From positions 12,455 to 76,454 of the forward strand of contig NZ_FUWH01000011.1 of assembly GCF_900167075.1 (NCBI RefSeq): a DNA stretch of 64,000 nucleotides, read 5' to 3'. Within the stretch, counting starts at the first letter, position 1, and each line of letters opens with the position of its first letter. The position numbers and the translations under genes were made by a program. Below are positions 16,808 to 26,016 of the stretch, piece after piece. The stretch comes from Sediminibacterium ginsengisoli (GTDB lineage Bacteria; Bacteroidota; Bacteroidia; Chitinophagales; Chitinophagaceae). Under the pieces are notes generated by a model. It had not been told where the DNA came from, did not search any database, and was given only the letters and a program-made list of their open reading frames with translations.

Positions 16808-17539
16808 CTATTTTCCTTCTTCCTTCTCTCCTGCATTTTTCCGGAACGGCTCCAGTGATTCGAGTGTGGTAGCCAGCTGTACATATAGCATGTTCACCAT
16901 TTCGGACAGCTCTTCCATTGATACGTTTTCACTCTTTTTATAATCGATCAGCGTTTTCAACAATGCCACCGGGGCCTTGATCTCGTGCGAAACAATAGAA
17001 ATTATCTTATTGTTTATAGCAAGCATCTTTTTCCCGAAGGCATCTGCGTCTGAATCGGCTGTTATTTCCATTCCTGCACGCAAAACCAGTAACACTTGTT
17101 CCGACAGTACTCTGAGCATTGATTGCTGCTGTTCTGTGAGTTGTCCGGGTTTATTATTGAGCAGGCAAACCGCTCCGATCTGTTTATATACAGGATGAAT
17201 CAGGGGGACGCACGCAAAAAAACGGGCCCGCGATCCATCTTTGTCCATGATCTGGCCGGGAGTGGTTTCCAGGTCTTCCAAAATCCTTACCGACTGATCA
17301 GGACCAGCCGCTGAAAGAAATGAGTAACGGTGTAACTCCGGCACCAGGCCGAAACCGGTATGTATATATTCTTTACCAGAACGTGTCAGAACAATCAGCA
17401 CCACCGGTACCTGGCAGATATCCGCAATGAGCGCTGCAAGTGAGCTTAGTTGCTTGTCCTGCTCAGCCGCGGCAAGCGGGTACCTAAAGGCCTTATAAGC
17501 CTGCAAGGAATCATCCACAGGATCAATTGCAGTTTCCAT
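16808..17539 (-). CDS. GAF-domain protein with a histidine-kinase DHp helix pair but no ATPase domain
   Basis: The 243-residue cytoplasmic protein starts with a GAF domain (about 25-155). It then has an HisKA-type dimerisation segment with IVSHEIKAP, whose phospho-acceptor would be His185, and a second helix to about residue 232. The protein stops there. The HATPase_c domain with N, G1 and G2 boxes is missing, and the downstream DNA does not encode one in any frame I can read. It could be a histidine phosphotransfer partner of another kinase, a dominant regulator, or a truncated kinase. It lies in a minus-strand run with ABM, PorP/SprF and T9SS substrate genes. Confidence 0.75.
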   Translation of the reverse strand: METAIDPVDDSLQAYKAFRYPLAAAEQDKQLSSLAALIADICQVPVVLIVLTRSGKEYIHTGFGLVPELHRYSFLSAAGPDQSVRILEDLETTPGQIMDKDGSRARFFACVPLIHPVYKQIGAVCLLNNKPGQLTEQQQSMLRVLSEQVLLVLRAGMEITADSDADAFGKKMLAINNKIISIVSHEIKAPVALLKTLIDYKKSENVSMEELSEMVNMLYVQLATTLESLEPFRKNAGEKEEGK

Positions 17540-17593
17540 AGATATTGTTTCAGGGTCACTGCAAGATAAAAAAATTACAATTGACCGTTAGTA

Positions 17594-17920
17594 TTAATCT
17601 GCTTCAAAGCCATAATCACGTTCTACAAGGCAGATCCGCGTCTTATATGCCTGGTACCAGGTTTCACGCCCTTTCTCCTGTGCATCCAGGTGTTCCGTAT
17701 GCTGTTTCCAGTTACGGATCGACTCAAGACTGTCCCAATAGGAAACAGTAACTCCTAGTCCGCTCCGTGCAAATTCATGCCCAAGATAACCCGGCTGTTC
17801 CATAGCCAGTTCTACCATTCTGTCGGCAGTGGACTCATAATTTTCTTCCGCTTCGGTACGTAAAGACGTAAAGATCACCGCGTAATAAGGCGGTTTAGGT
17901 GTATTTGCAATTTTCATCAT
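17594..17920 (-). CDS. antibiotic biosynthesis monooxygenase (ABM) domain protein
   Basis: The 108-residue protein is a single ferredoxin-like ABM domain. It has YYAVIFTSLRTE near the start, VELAMEQPGYLGHE, then VTVSYWDSLESIRNW and a basic helix with KTRICLVERDYGF. Members form dimers and include monooxygenases, haem-degrading proteins and many small cytoplasmic proteins of unknown substrate. The sequence resembles the YqjZ-like group. It is 12 bases from the PorP/SprF gene and 54 bases from the GAF/DHp gene, all on the minus strand. Two Met codons open the frame and either could be used. Confidence 0.82.
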   Translation of the reverse strand: MMKIANTPKPPYYAVIFTSLRTEAEENYESTADRMVELAMEQPGYLGHEFARSGLGVTVSYWDSLESIRNWKQHTEHLDAQEKGRETWYQAYKTRICLVERDYGFEAD

Positions 17921-17932
17921 CAGGGTTTTGGT

Positions 17933-18964
17933 TTACCAGAGATGCCTTGGGCACCAGTCGCCATAACTGTTCCCTATCAGAAAGCCTACCAGGATCTCAT
18001 GGGTTCCTTTGCTCACGGTATTCAGGTTCGATGTCTGAAGATCGTATGAATAGCCGATATTGATATTGCGGTTGAGGTTTACGCCAGCCATCGCTGCATA
18101 ACCATCTTTGTAACGATAAGAACCGCCCAGCCAGAGCAGGTCCTGGTACTGCACTTTCGCGTTGATATCGAAACCCACAGGCAAAGGGCTGATATAACGG
18201 ATCAGTGCCGAAGGCAGTAAACTCACATCATCCGATACTGGAATGCGGTAACCTGCACTGAAGAAAAGGTGCGGAATCAGTTTTCCCTTTTCCACATATA
18301 CCTGGTTATCTGAAAATGCGATCTGCTGCGGAACGATCTGCTGCGCTGCAATACCCAGGAAATAATCTTTTGAATAAAGCCATAATCCGGCGCTGATATC
18401 CGGCCTGATCTTATTGATCACTCCACTTCCCGCCACTGCCGGATCTACTGTAACCGAACCGAAATTCAGTTTGGAAGCATCAAGGCTCATATTGGTAATA
18501 CCTACTGATACGCCCGCCGAAATACTTGTTCCCGGTGAAATACCCATATGGTATGCATAAGATCCGTAAGCTGCGAAACGGTTCAGGGGACCGGTTTTGT
18601 CATTCAATATCGTAAACCCTATTCCATGGTGCGGCTCGGCAGCTACATAATCGCGCCAGTAAGCCGGTCCGCGCGGGTTGGATCCGCTGGCATGAAAGCT
18701 GGTAGGGTTCAATCGGTCGTAATCCCCTTTTTTTAATGGGCCCTGTATCGTAAAGTAAGTAGTTACAGGTGCATCCTGTACACCGATCCATTGCATACGG
18801 TGACTGGCTTTTGCATCCCAGTAATTCTCAATACCAGCCACTGCCGGATTGAGAATATAGTTGTTCATGATATACTGTGTATAGTAAGGACGCTGCTGTG
18901 CCGTTCCCGCAACGTAGGTGGTAAGGCAACAGCTCATCCATATAAAACGCATCAGTTTCTTCAT
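17933..18964 (-). CDS. type IX secretion system membrane protein, PorP/SprF family
   Basis: The 343-residue protein has a signal peptide (about 1-22, ending GTAQQ) and begins with QRPYYTQYIMNNYILNPAVAG, the hallmark start of PorP/SprF proteins, continuing with WDAKASHRMQW. The rest is a 14-strand-type outer membrane barrel ending in an aromatic residue. PorP/SprF-like proteins accompany particular T9SS substrates and help deliver or hold type B-sorted proteins at the surface. It follows the giant CHU_C protein gene after nine bases, the typical partner arrangement. Confidence 0.93.
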   Translation of the reverse strand: MKKLMRFIWMSCCLTTYVAGTAQQRPYYTQYIMNNYILNPAVAGIENYWDAKASHRMQWIGVQDAPVTTYFTIQGPLKKGDYDRLNPTSFHASGSNPRGPAYWRDYVAAEPHHGIGFTILNDKTGPLNRFAAYGSYAYHMGISPGTSISAGVSVGITNMSLDASKLNFGSVTVDPAVAGSGVINKIRPDISAGLWLYSKDYFLGIAAQQIVPQQIAFSDNQVYVEKGKLIPHLFFSAGYRIPVSDDVSLLPSALIRYISPLPVGFDINAKVQYQDLLWLGGSYRYKDGYAAMAGVNLNRNINIGYSYDLQTSNLNTVSKGTHEILVGFLIGNSYGDWCPRHLW

Positions 18965-18973
18965 ACAGTCAGT

Positions 18974-21900
18974 CTATTTGATAATGGTAACAGAGCCTGT
19001 CATTGCCTGCCTGCCATTTCCGGGGTTGATGATATAATAATAAGTTGCAACCGGTAAAGGATTCCCCTGGTAAGTCCCATCCCATTCTTTGCCATAACCT
19101 ACAGACCGGAAAACGATCTGTCCGTAACGGTTGTATACTTCCACCACTGCGCCCGGATAGGAATCAAGATACTTAATTTTCCAGGTATCATTGATGCCAT
19201 CTCCGTTGGGAGAAAAGGCATTTGGAACATCCGGTGCCTGCAATACGCTGATGCGTACATGGGCTGTAGCGGTACAGCCTCCCTGTGCTGTAACCGTAAG
19301 CTGGTATGTGATGTCATTGACTGGCGTTGCCACCGGTGTGGCAATAATATCGCTGGAAAGATAGGTAGCCGGCGTCCACTTATAAGACAGCTGGTTACCA
19401 TAAATCGTTGTAGGCACAATGGTAACCCTTCCGCCCGCCAGTATAAGGAGATCATTTGGCAGGGTGAGTTTGGGATTCGGGTAAACGGTCAATGGCTGAA
19501 TAAGCGTATCGCTGTTGCATCCGTTGCTGTTCAGGATGTACAGACTGATATTCATAATGCCGGAATCCGTGTATGTTTTCTGCGGATTCTGCAGTGCAGA
19601 GGAACTGTTCTTACCCAACTCCCAATGCCATGAACTGATTGTACCCGAACTGCTGCTGCTCGCATCGGTAAATGAAACCTGTTTACCCGAGCAGATGCTG
19701 GTGGCCGACATGGAAAAACCTGCTTTCGGTTGCGGGAACACCGTGATATCCTTGTACAGTACACTACTGCAACTGCTGCCTCCCGAAAATGCCACCATCC
19801 TGACGCGGTAAGAAACACCGGCTGCTGTTTGCAGGTCGGGGTATGAGTGACTGAAGATCGCATTGACCTGCGGCGATGTGATCACTTCCTTTGCAGCCGG
19901 GTTATTGATATAATCCCAATACAGTTCAATCCTGGTCACATTACCAAAGTCAACCGTAGATTTGTTTTTGATCTCTACCGCTTTGGTACCGCAATAAGGC
20001 GGGTTATTGTTGAATTCGAAATCAGCTTTCGGTGTGCTGCCATTCACCGTAAAATTCTGTGATATGCTTGCAACACAACCCGTATTTACCGCAGTCACCG
20101 TCAATGTTACTTTATAATTATCCGCTTTCTGATAGCTGACCGCAGGATTTTTCTGTGTGCTTGTAGCAGTGAGCGGGCCTGGTGTTACGGCAGGTGTTGC
20201 ATCATTGAATTTCCATAGATAGCTGAACTGTGCTGCACCCGCTGCGATTTTGGAAGTATCTGTAAACGTTGCGCTGCCATCGTTCAGACAAACCTGGGGT
20301 AATATAAAACCGGGTTGCGGTAATGGGTTTACAGTTACAGCTAAAGTATAAGGATCGCTTTTACAGCCGGTGCCGGTCTCTACCTGCAACGACACATTCC
20401 TGGTACCGTAAACCGGATATGTTGCGGTTGTAGCTGTATTCGCAGTATTGGTGAAAGGTCCGTTGCCGTTATCGAGATCCCAGGTCCATTTTGTAAGTGT
20501 ACCGCGGGGCGTGGCAGACGCATCTGTAAAAGTAATGATACCCTGTTCGCAGATGGATGCCGGTATGGTAAAGCGCGCCGCCGGCTTGGCGTCTATTGCA
20601 ATTGTGTTCGTTACCTGGTCTGAAATACAGCCTACGTCTGAGATGGATTGCAGCTTAATTGTATAGGAACCCGCAGCGGAATAGGTCTTTGGTGCAACCG
20701 CAGCTACAGACTGGTCCGAAACCGTGCCATCGCCGAAGTCCCATTGCCACCTGTTGATATTGCCGGTACTGGCAGTACTCTGATCTGTGAACTGCACCGC
20801 ATCAGAAACACAGCCTGCATGCGTATAAACAAAAGCAGCTTTTGGCTTTTCGTATACCTTAACAGGAATAGTGAATATCTGATCCGTACTTCCGCAACCA
20901 TCGGGTGTTGCAGATGTGGTGTAGATCTTGATCGTATCACGCAATGAAGTGGTATTGGCTTTGGTAAACGTGTATACCTGGTTGGTGCTGTAATAATAAA
21001 GTGTCTGACCATTGACTGTTTTACTGCTGTCGGAGCCGGGAGAAGCAACCGGGCCGATGCTGGCAGCAGGACTGATATTCGGCGCTGCAGAAAAATCCCA
21101 TTTGATAGATGTAGGCTGAAAACTGATCGGCACAGCAAAACGAAGCGGGGTATTAACGCAGGTCACTGCAGAATCGACCCTGTTATATGGATTCTGAAAA
21201 GCCGCAGTCTGTGAAAAATCCTGCACATTGGTTCCGGCATTGTAACCATAGCTTTCTGCATTACCAAATCCGTAAGCAATGGCATTGAAACCGATATCCG
21301 AATATAAAGTATGTGAGCCCGGAGATACCGTAAAAATGGCATACGAATAGTTATTATCCTGCGGATGCGGCTGAAAATCTGCCGTGCGCGACACACCATC
21401 TAATGTAAAGCTCGCCGCTCCGCCTTTTTTGATGACCACATTGATATAGCTCTGCAGGATCTGCTGAGCACTGGTTGAATAAAGTGTGATCTGATTGATC
21501 GTCTGCTCTACCGGGCTCAGGTAGATCATTTCCGGATCACCGCCGATCCCGTTGTTTCCCGCACCGGTTCCGGATGGATTACCTTCTGTTCCCTGCGTAG
21601 TGCAGTATTGTGCCACGATGATCGGTTTATCCGACTCGATCAGGTTAGGTACGGGTGTTGCCGCGCTGTTACTGTTCTTGAACTGGTAATAGAAATTATT
21701 GATCAGGGATGAAGCCGGGATCACAACGCCATTCAGTTTAACAACGGTTGTGGGGTCCGACACGCAGATCCGGTAAAAATTATTGGGTTGACTTCCTGTT
21801 GGAACGGTCAGGTATTTCTTACCCCATGCAACAGCGGGTAAAGCCTGAGCAAAGAGATTATCAGCACTGCCGGTTGCATTTCCCCCGATACTCATTTTAC

Positions 21901-22642
21901 CTGCACCGGAAAAAACAGCGATCTTTTTACAGCCCCCACTCCCGTTTGCACTCACCGACCTGATCTTTGAACCCGTCAGATCTGTACCCGCACTTCCGTT
22001 GGTTGTGCCCAGCACACTATAGATCTGGCCTTTATTCAGCGATATAAGGAAAGGAGCATTGGGTGCCAGCCCGTTTTTATTAGCCGCTGAAGGAGTGATT
22101 TCTACAGTAGTATTATCCTCAGTAGCCACCACAAAAAAGAATGAATTTGAAAAAGGCGAATTGGAAGACTGAGTATAGTTGATGGAGTAATACTCTTTTC
22201 CAAGCGTAGTGGTAGGAAAAAGAAGTGAGGCGCCCGATATACTGGCGTTATAAATATGCGCATAAGCTACAACCGGTTCATCGCTCGTGATATGGATCCC
22301 GGTATTAAACAATCCCGGACCGGAAATCCGGCAATCCAGCGAAGTTGTCTTTGGCAACGGCGCACTGATGGTAACCTGGTTGGCAGTAACCGTATATTGC
22401 TGCGAATATCCTACTCCCGGCACTTCTACCGTAACTTTTGCGTTTTTATCTGATGTAAAATATAAGACCATTTCCTGGCTGCCGCCATTGGTCAGCGGAT
22501 CGCCGGTTGTACTGGAAACCATGCTAACATGATAACCGTAGCCCAGCCAGAAGTCCTTCCCTTTATTGGAAAAATCCTGTGAATAAGATAATAATGCTCC
22601 GATGCTGCACAGGAGTGCAAGCAGTGATCTCAACTTCTTCAT
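18974..22642 (-). CDS. giant T9SS type B surface protein with IgGFc-binding-like and PKD domains
   Basis: The start at 22642 (MKKLRS) gives a clean signal peptide; an upstream ATG at 22669 adds nine unlikely residues. The 1222-residue protein has an IgGFc-binding-protein-like N-terminal domain (FWLGYG, EMVLYFTS; about 20-460). A long series of PKD-like beta-sandwich domains follows, marked by WQWDFGDGT, WTWDLDNGNG, YLWKFND and WHWELG. The end is a gliding-motility C-terminal (CHU_C) type B sorting domain (PNAFSPNGDGINDTW, VEVYNRYGQIVF). Such proteins are exported by T9SS and act in adhesion or gliding. PorP/SprF lies just downstream. It heads a five-gene minus-strand run. Confidence 0.93.
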   Translation of the reverse strand: MKKLRSLLALLCSIGALLSYSQDFSNKGKDFWLGYGYHVSMVSSTTGDPLTNGGSQEMVLYFTSDKNAKVTVEVPGVGYSQQYTVTANQVTISAPLPKTTSLDCRISGPGLFNTGIHITSDEPVVAYAHIYNASISGASLLFPTTTLGKEYYSINYTQSSNSPFSNSFFFVVATEDNTTVEITPSAANKNGLAPNAPFLISLNKGQIYSVLGTTNGSAGTDLTGSKIRSVSANGSGGCKKIAVFSGAGKMSIGGNATGSADNLFAQALPAVAWGKKYLTVPTGSQPNNFYRICVSDPTTVVKLNGVVIPASSLINNFYYQFKNSNSAATPVPNLIESDKPIIVAQYCTTQGTEGNPSGTGAGNNGIGGDPEMIYLSPVEQTINQITLYSTSAQQILQSYINVVIKKGGAASFTLDGVSRTADFQPHPQDNNYSYAIFTVSPGSHTLYSDIGFNAIAYGFGNAESYGYNAGTNVQDFSQTAAFQNPYNRVDSAVTCVNTPLRFAVPISFQPTSIKWDFSAAPNISPAASIGPVASPGSDSSKTVNGQTLYYYSTNQVYTFTKANTTSLRDTIKIYTTSATPDGCGSTDQIFTIPVKVYEKPKAAFVYTHAGCVSDAVQFTDQSTASTGNINRWQWDFGDGTVSDQSVAAVAPKTYSAAGSYTIKLQSISDVGCISDQVTNTIAIDAKPAARFTIPASICEQGIITFTDASATPRGTLTKWTWDLDNGNGPFTNTANTATTATYPVYGTRNVSLQVETGTGCKSDPYTLAVTVNPLPQPGFILPQVCLNDGSATFTDTSKIAAGAAQFSYLWKFNDATPAVTPGPLTATSTQKNPAVSYQKADNYKVTLTVTAVNTGCVASISQNFTVNGSTPKADFEFNNNPPYCGTKAVEIKNKSTVDFGNVTRIELYWDYINNPAAKEVITSPQVNAIFSHSYPDLQTAAGVSYRVRMVAFSGGSSCSSVLYKDITVFPQPKAGFSMSATSICSGKQVSFTDASSSSSGTISSWHWELGKNSSSALQNPQKTYTDSGIMNISLYILNSNGCNSDTLIQPLTVYPNPKLTLPNDLLILAGGRVTIVPTTIYGNQLSYKWTPATYLSSDIIATPVATPVNDITYQLTVTAQGGCTATAHVRISVLQAPDVPNAFSPNGDGINDTWKIKYLDSYPGAVVEVYNRYGQIVFRSVGYGKEWDGTYQGNPLPVATYYYIINPGNGRQAMTGSVTIIK

Positions 22643-22745
22643 TGTTGGGTTACAGTTACAGCTACGCAAAACGGCTTACCAGGATATCAGAGCAACGTAT
22701 GGTTAAAATTAAGGGGAAATGACCTCTCTTTTTGGTAAAGAGTCC

Positions 22746-23372
22746 TTAAAATGAAAATTTGCTGCCCTGCAGCAAACCGGAACTTGCCGGTCCTTCGCAA
22801 AATAACAGGTCCAGTATGGAGAGATTTGGCTGAAAACCGATCCGGTCGGCAAATACCTGGGTATAAAAAATATCACCTTTCCGATCGTCCTGCTGGAAAT
22901 TTTTGGGCAGGAAATAGTCCCGCCGGTCAATGGCATGCGCGGCATCTTCCGGTCGTACCGTTTTAGCGGGCAGTAAAATTTTGAGTTGACGCGCCAGCCA
23001 TTCCAGGATTTCCTGGTTCATGTCTGCGAGATACTCATGCTTCTTCCTGAAAAAGTCTTCCAGCCAGGGCGCATAAAATTCAAAAAAAGGGGACCGGTTA
23101 TAACAGGACACAATTGTGCGCCAATGTTGCTGCTGCCAGTCCTGGCTGTAGCTGATGCGGACTTCAGCAGTAGGTATTTTTTGTGTACGTCCTTTTTCCA
23201 ATGGAACGGATAAATGAATCAATCCGTTGCTTCCTGCAACCACACAACGGTTGCGAAAACTCATTTTACGGTACTCTTCGGATAATATAATTCCATTATT
23301 TGTTCCGAAAAACAAAATTTTACTATAATTAATCGTTGGAAAATATTGAATTTCAATGATTTCAATACTCAT
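22746..23372 (-). CDS. WbqC-like family protein
   Basis: The 208-residue protein resembles the WbqC family: an IEIQYFPTINY start, SFRNRCVVAG, NGLIHLSVPLEKG, then QQHWRTIVSCYNRSPFFE. The family occurs in O-antigen and glycan clusters and as an isolated gene in most Bacteroidota; its biochemical role is not settled, though an enzymatic or glycosylation-related task is suspected. Residues are mostly polar with no signal peptide, so it is cytoplasmic. The gap of about 100 bases to the CHU_C gene leaves room for a separate promoter there. Upstream lies an AT-rich region shared with the divergent lipoprotein gene. Confidence 0.85.
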   Translation of the reverse strand: MSIEIIEIQYFPTINYSKILFFGTNNGIILSEEYRKMSFRNRCVVAGSNGLIHLSVPLEKGRTQKIPTAEVRISYSQDWQQQHWRTIVSCYNRSPFFEFYAPWLEDFFRKKHEYLADMNQEILEWLARQLKILLPAKTVRPEDAAHAIDRRDYFLPKNFQQDDRKGDIFYTQVFADRIGFQPNLSILDLLFCEGPASSGLLQGSKFSF

Positions 23373-23774
23373 AATTAAATCATTTTATTACCATTCTATA
23401 GTTGGTAAAATTGTAGAGAAAAGAGCCGAAATTAATTCATTAATTAGATCAATTAAACATTATAATAAATTGATTTTAAGTATATTAATTGCGATTCTAC
23501 TAAACTCAATTTATTAGTATCGTTATAACGTTAATTCCAATGATCATATGCGATACATTTTAGCATGACTGATCACAAAAATACATCAACCAAAAACCAA
23601 ATCTACCCTATTCCTGCCAATTTGAAGAAACCGGTCATTCACCTGCTTCAATAAAAACTCGAGGCCGCTCCTGCCCTTCTCCATAGTAGCATTTATCAGC
23701 GGGGACCGGCTATCCATTATATTTATGGAAAACTGCAGGTACTCGTTTATTTTGCATCAAACATCAAAGCACCG
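23373..23774. other. AT-rich divergent intergenic region
   Basis: About 400 bases without a gene separate two divergent genes. Positions 23373-23600 are strongly AT-rich. They contain a perfect palindrome CGTTATAACG (23521-23530) and two TGATCA copies (23541-23546 and 23570-23575). No exact TAnnTTTG box was found. The content looks regulatory, but nothing specific can be named. Confidence 0.4.
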
Positions 23775-24221
23775 TTGAAAAGAATTCTGCCTTTATTGCT
23801 ATTCCCCCTGGTCTTTATCGCCTGTCAGAAACCGAAAGCATTCGACTACCGCGACGTCAAGAATGTAAAACTTGAAACCCTGGGATTTGATCAGACTGCC
23901 CTCACTATGGACCTTGTCTATTATAACCCGAACGGGTTTGGCGTTGACCTGCGAAAAGTGGATTGCGACATCTATATAGACAACCATTACCTCGGTAAAT
24001 TCAAGCTCGATACCCTGATGCATATCCAGCGGCGGTCAGAATTTGTACTTCCGTCCAGGATCATGGTAGATATGAAGGGGGTCTATAAAAATGCTTTTAC
24101 CCTGCTGTTCAGCAAAGAAGTGCTTATTAATGTAAAAGGTACCACAAGGGTTGGCAAGGCAGGGATTTTTGCCAATATACCATTCAGCTATGAGGCCCGG
24201 CATAAACTCGATCTGTTTTAG
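23775..24221 (+). CDS. LEA type 2-like lipoprotein
   Basis: The 148-residue product starts at TTG 23775; no in-frame ATG lies just upstream, and the following residues MKRILP with a hydrophobic core and FIAC form a good lipoprotein signal (Cys17). The mature part has the beta-sandwich pattern of the LEA2/WHy domain, with LDLVYYNPN-like MDLVYYNPNGFGVDL, CDIYIDNHYLGK and a PSRIMVDM strand. LEA2 proteins in Bacteroidota are small envelope lipoproteins with unknown binding partners. It stands alone between a divergent WbqC gene and pruA. Confidence 0.72.
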   Translation: MKRILPLLLFPLVFIACQKPKAFDYRDVKNVKLETLGFDQTALTMDLVYYNPNGFGVDLRKVDCDIYIDNHYLGKFKLDTLMHIQRRSEFVLPSRIMVDMKGVYKNAFTLLFSKEVLINVKGTTRVGKAGIFANIPFSYEARHKLDLF

Positions 24222-24298
24222 TGATCATAAGCCCGCCGGAACATTGGCAGCGTTATTCTTTGTAACTTGCAGATTCTAATCCTTAAAATTATTTCAGC

Positions 24299-25930
24299 AT
24301 GAGCCTTGGATATTTCTCCTACCCACTGCCGGCCAATGAGCCGGTATTACAATATGCGCCGGGCAGCCCCGAAAAAGCAGCCCTTAAAAAAGCGCTTGCG
24401 GAACTGAAAAAGAAAGAGATCGATATACCTATGTATATTGGTGGCAAAGCCGTAAAGACCGGTAAAAAGGTAGCGATCCGTCCTCCGCACGAGATCAGTC
24501 ATACACTCGGTTATTTTCATGCAGGCGAAGAAAAGCACGTGGTTCAGGCCATCGATGCTGCGCTGAAAGCAAAAGCCGCATGGGCGGATATGAGCTGGGA
24601 GAACCGCGCTCACATCTTCCTGAAAGCTGCCGATCTGCTGGCTACCAAGTACCGCTACCAGATGAACGGTACTACCATGCTGGGCCAAAGCAAGAATGCG
24701 TTCCAGGCAGAGATCGACAGTGCCTGTGAACTGATCGACTTCCTCCGTTTCAACGTACATTACCTCAGCGAGATCTATAAACAACAACCGGTTTCAGCCC
24801 CGGGCATGCATAACCGTATGGAATGGCGCCCGCTGGAAGGTTTTGTGCTGGCTGTAACACCGTTCAATTTTACCGCTATCGGCGGTAACCTGCCTACTTC
24901 TGCTGCCATGTGCGGCAATGTGGTGATCTGGAAACCAGCCAATACACAGATCTATTCTGCCCAGATGTTCATGCGTATTCTGAAGGAAGCAGGTCTGCCA
25001 GACGGTGTGATCAACCTGGTATATGTAGACGGACCTACTATTGGTAAAGTATGTTTTGCACACCGGGATTTTGCAGGCGTGCACTTCACAGGCTCTACAG
25101 GCGTGTTCAATCATATGTGGAAAGTGATCGGGGAAAACATTCCTAAATACAGAACTTACCCCAGGATCGTTGGAGAGACCGGTGGTAAAGATTTTGTACT
25201 CGCACATAAAAGTGCCAATCCCGATGCTGTTGTTACAGCCCTTGCCCGTGGCGCATTCGAGTTTCAGGGGCAGAAATGCTCAGCGGCTTCCCGCGCTTAC
25301 CTCCCTTCCAATATTGCAGAAGAAGTAAAGACCAAACTGGTTGCCGCACTCAAAAGCATGAAAATGGGAACGGTAGAAGATTTCAGCAATTTCATCAATG
25401 CCGTGATCGATGAGAAAGCATTCAACAGCATCACACGTTATATCGATAACGCTAAAAAAGATAAAAAAGCAACGATCATTGCCGGAGGAAACTACAGCAA
25501 AAAAGAAGGCTATTTCATCGAACCAACAGTAATAGAGGCAAAAGATCCTAAGTACACCACTATGTGCGAGGAAATCTTTGGCCCCGTTCTCACGATCTAT
25601 ACTTATGATGCAGACAGGTTTGAAGAAGTACTCACGCTGGTAGACAATACCTCACCTTATGCGCTTACCGGTGCTATCCTGTCGCAGGACAGGGCCGCAG
25701 TAGAACTTGCGACCAATAAACTGCGTAATGCTGCAGGTAATTTCTACATCAACGACAAGCCAACCGGGGCAGTTGTAGGCCAGCAGCCATTCGGCGGCGC
25801 CAGGGCTTCAGGTACGAACGACAAGGCAGGCAGCCAGTTGAATCTCTACCGCTGGCTGAGTGCACGCACTATCAAGGAAACCTTCAACCCGCCTGTAGAT
25901 TACAGGTACAGTTTCCTGAATGAAGCATAA
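24299..25930 (+). CDS. pruA: L-glutamate gamma-semialdehyde dehydrogenase (1-pyrroline-5-carboxylate dehydrogenase)
   Basis: The 543-residue cytoplasmic enzyme oxidises glutamate gamma-semialdehyde to glutamate with NAD, the second step of proline breakdown. The aldehyde dehydrogenase fold shows TPFNFTAIGGN and KPANTQ (cofactor pocket), FTGSTGVF, VGETGGKDF with the general-base Glu, and the catalytic Cys in FQGQKCSAASR. The motif IFGPVLTIYTY follows and the C-terminus is of the P5CDH group. Length is right for the stand-alone bacterial or mitochondrial-type enzyme. No proline dehydrogenase gene is adjacent. A long bidirectional terminator follows. Confidence 0.93.
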   Translation: MSLGYFSYPLPANEPVLQYAPGSPEKAALKKALAELKKKEIDIPMYIGGKAVKTGKKVAIRPPHEISHTLGYFHAGEEKHVVQAIDAALKAKAAWADMSWENRAHIFLKAADLLATKYRYQMNGTTMLGQSKNAFQAEIDSACELIDFLRFNVHYLSEIYKQQPVSAPGMHNRMEWRPLEGFVLAVTPFNFTAIGGNLPTSAAMCGNVVIWKPANTQIYSAQMFMRILKEAGLPDGVINLVYVDGPTIGKVCFAHRDFAGVHFTGSTGVFNHMWKVIGENIPKYRTYPRIVGETGGKDFVLAHKSANPDAVVTALARGAFEFQGQKCSAASRAYLPSNIAEEVKTKLVAALKSMKMGTVEDFSNFINAVIDEKAFNSITRYIDNAKKDKKATIIAGGNYSKKEGYFIEPTVIEAKDPKYTTMCEEIFGPVLTIYTYDADRFEEVLTLVDNTSPYALTGAILSQDRAAVELATNKLRNAAGNFYINDKPTGAVVGQQPFGGARASGTNDKAGSQLNLYRWLSARTIKETFNPPVDYRYSFLNEA

Positions 25931-25953
25931 TATAAGTAAGATAACAACATGCC

Positions 25954-26000
25954 ATAAAGTAAGAACCCCGCTTCATGATGGAGCGGGGTTCTTACTTTAT
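25954..26000. terminator. bidirectional terminator with a perfect 19-base stem
   Basis: ATAAAGTAAGAACCCCGCT (25954-25972) pairs perfectly with the complementary arm at 25982-26000 around a nine-base loop. The AT-rich outer ends give T-rich tails in both directions, suiting both pruA and the convergent thioredoxin gene. Confidence 0.88.
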
Positions 26001-26016
26001 AATGTGTAACTACAAT

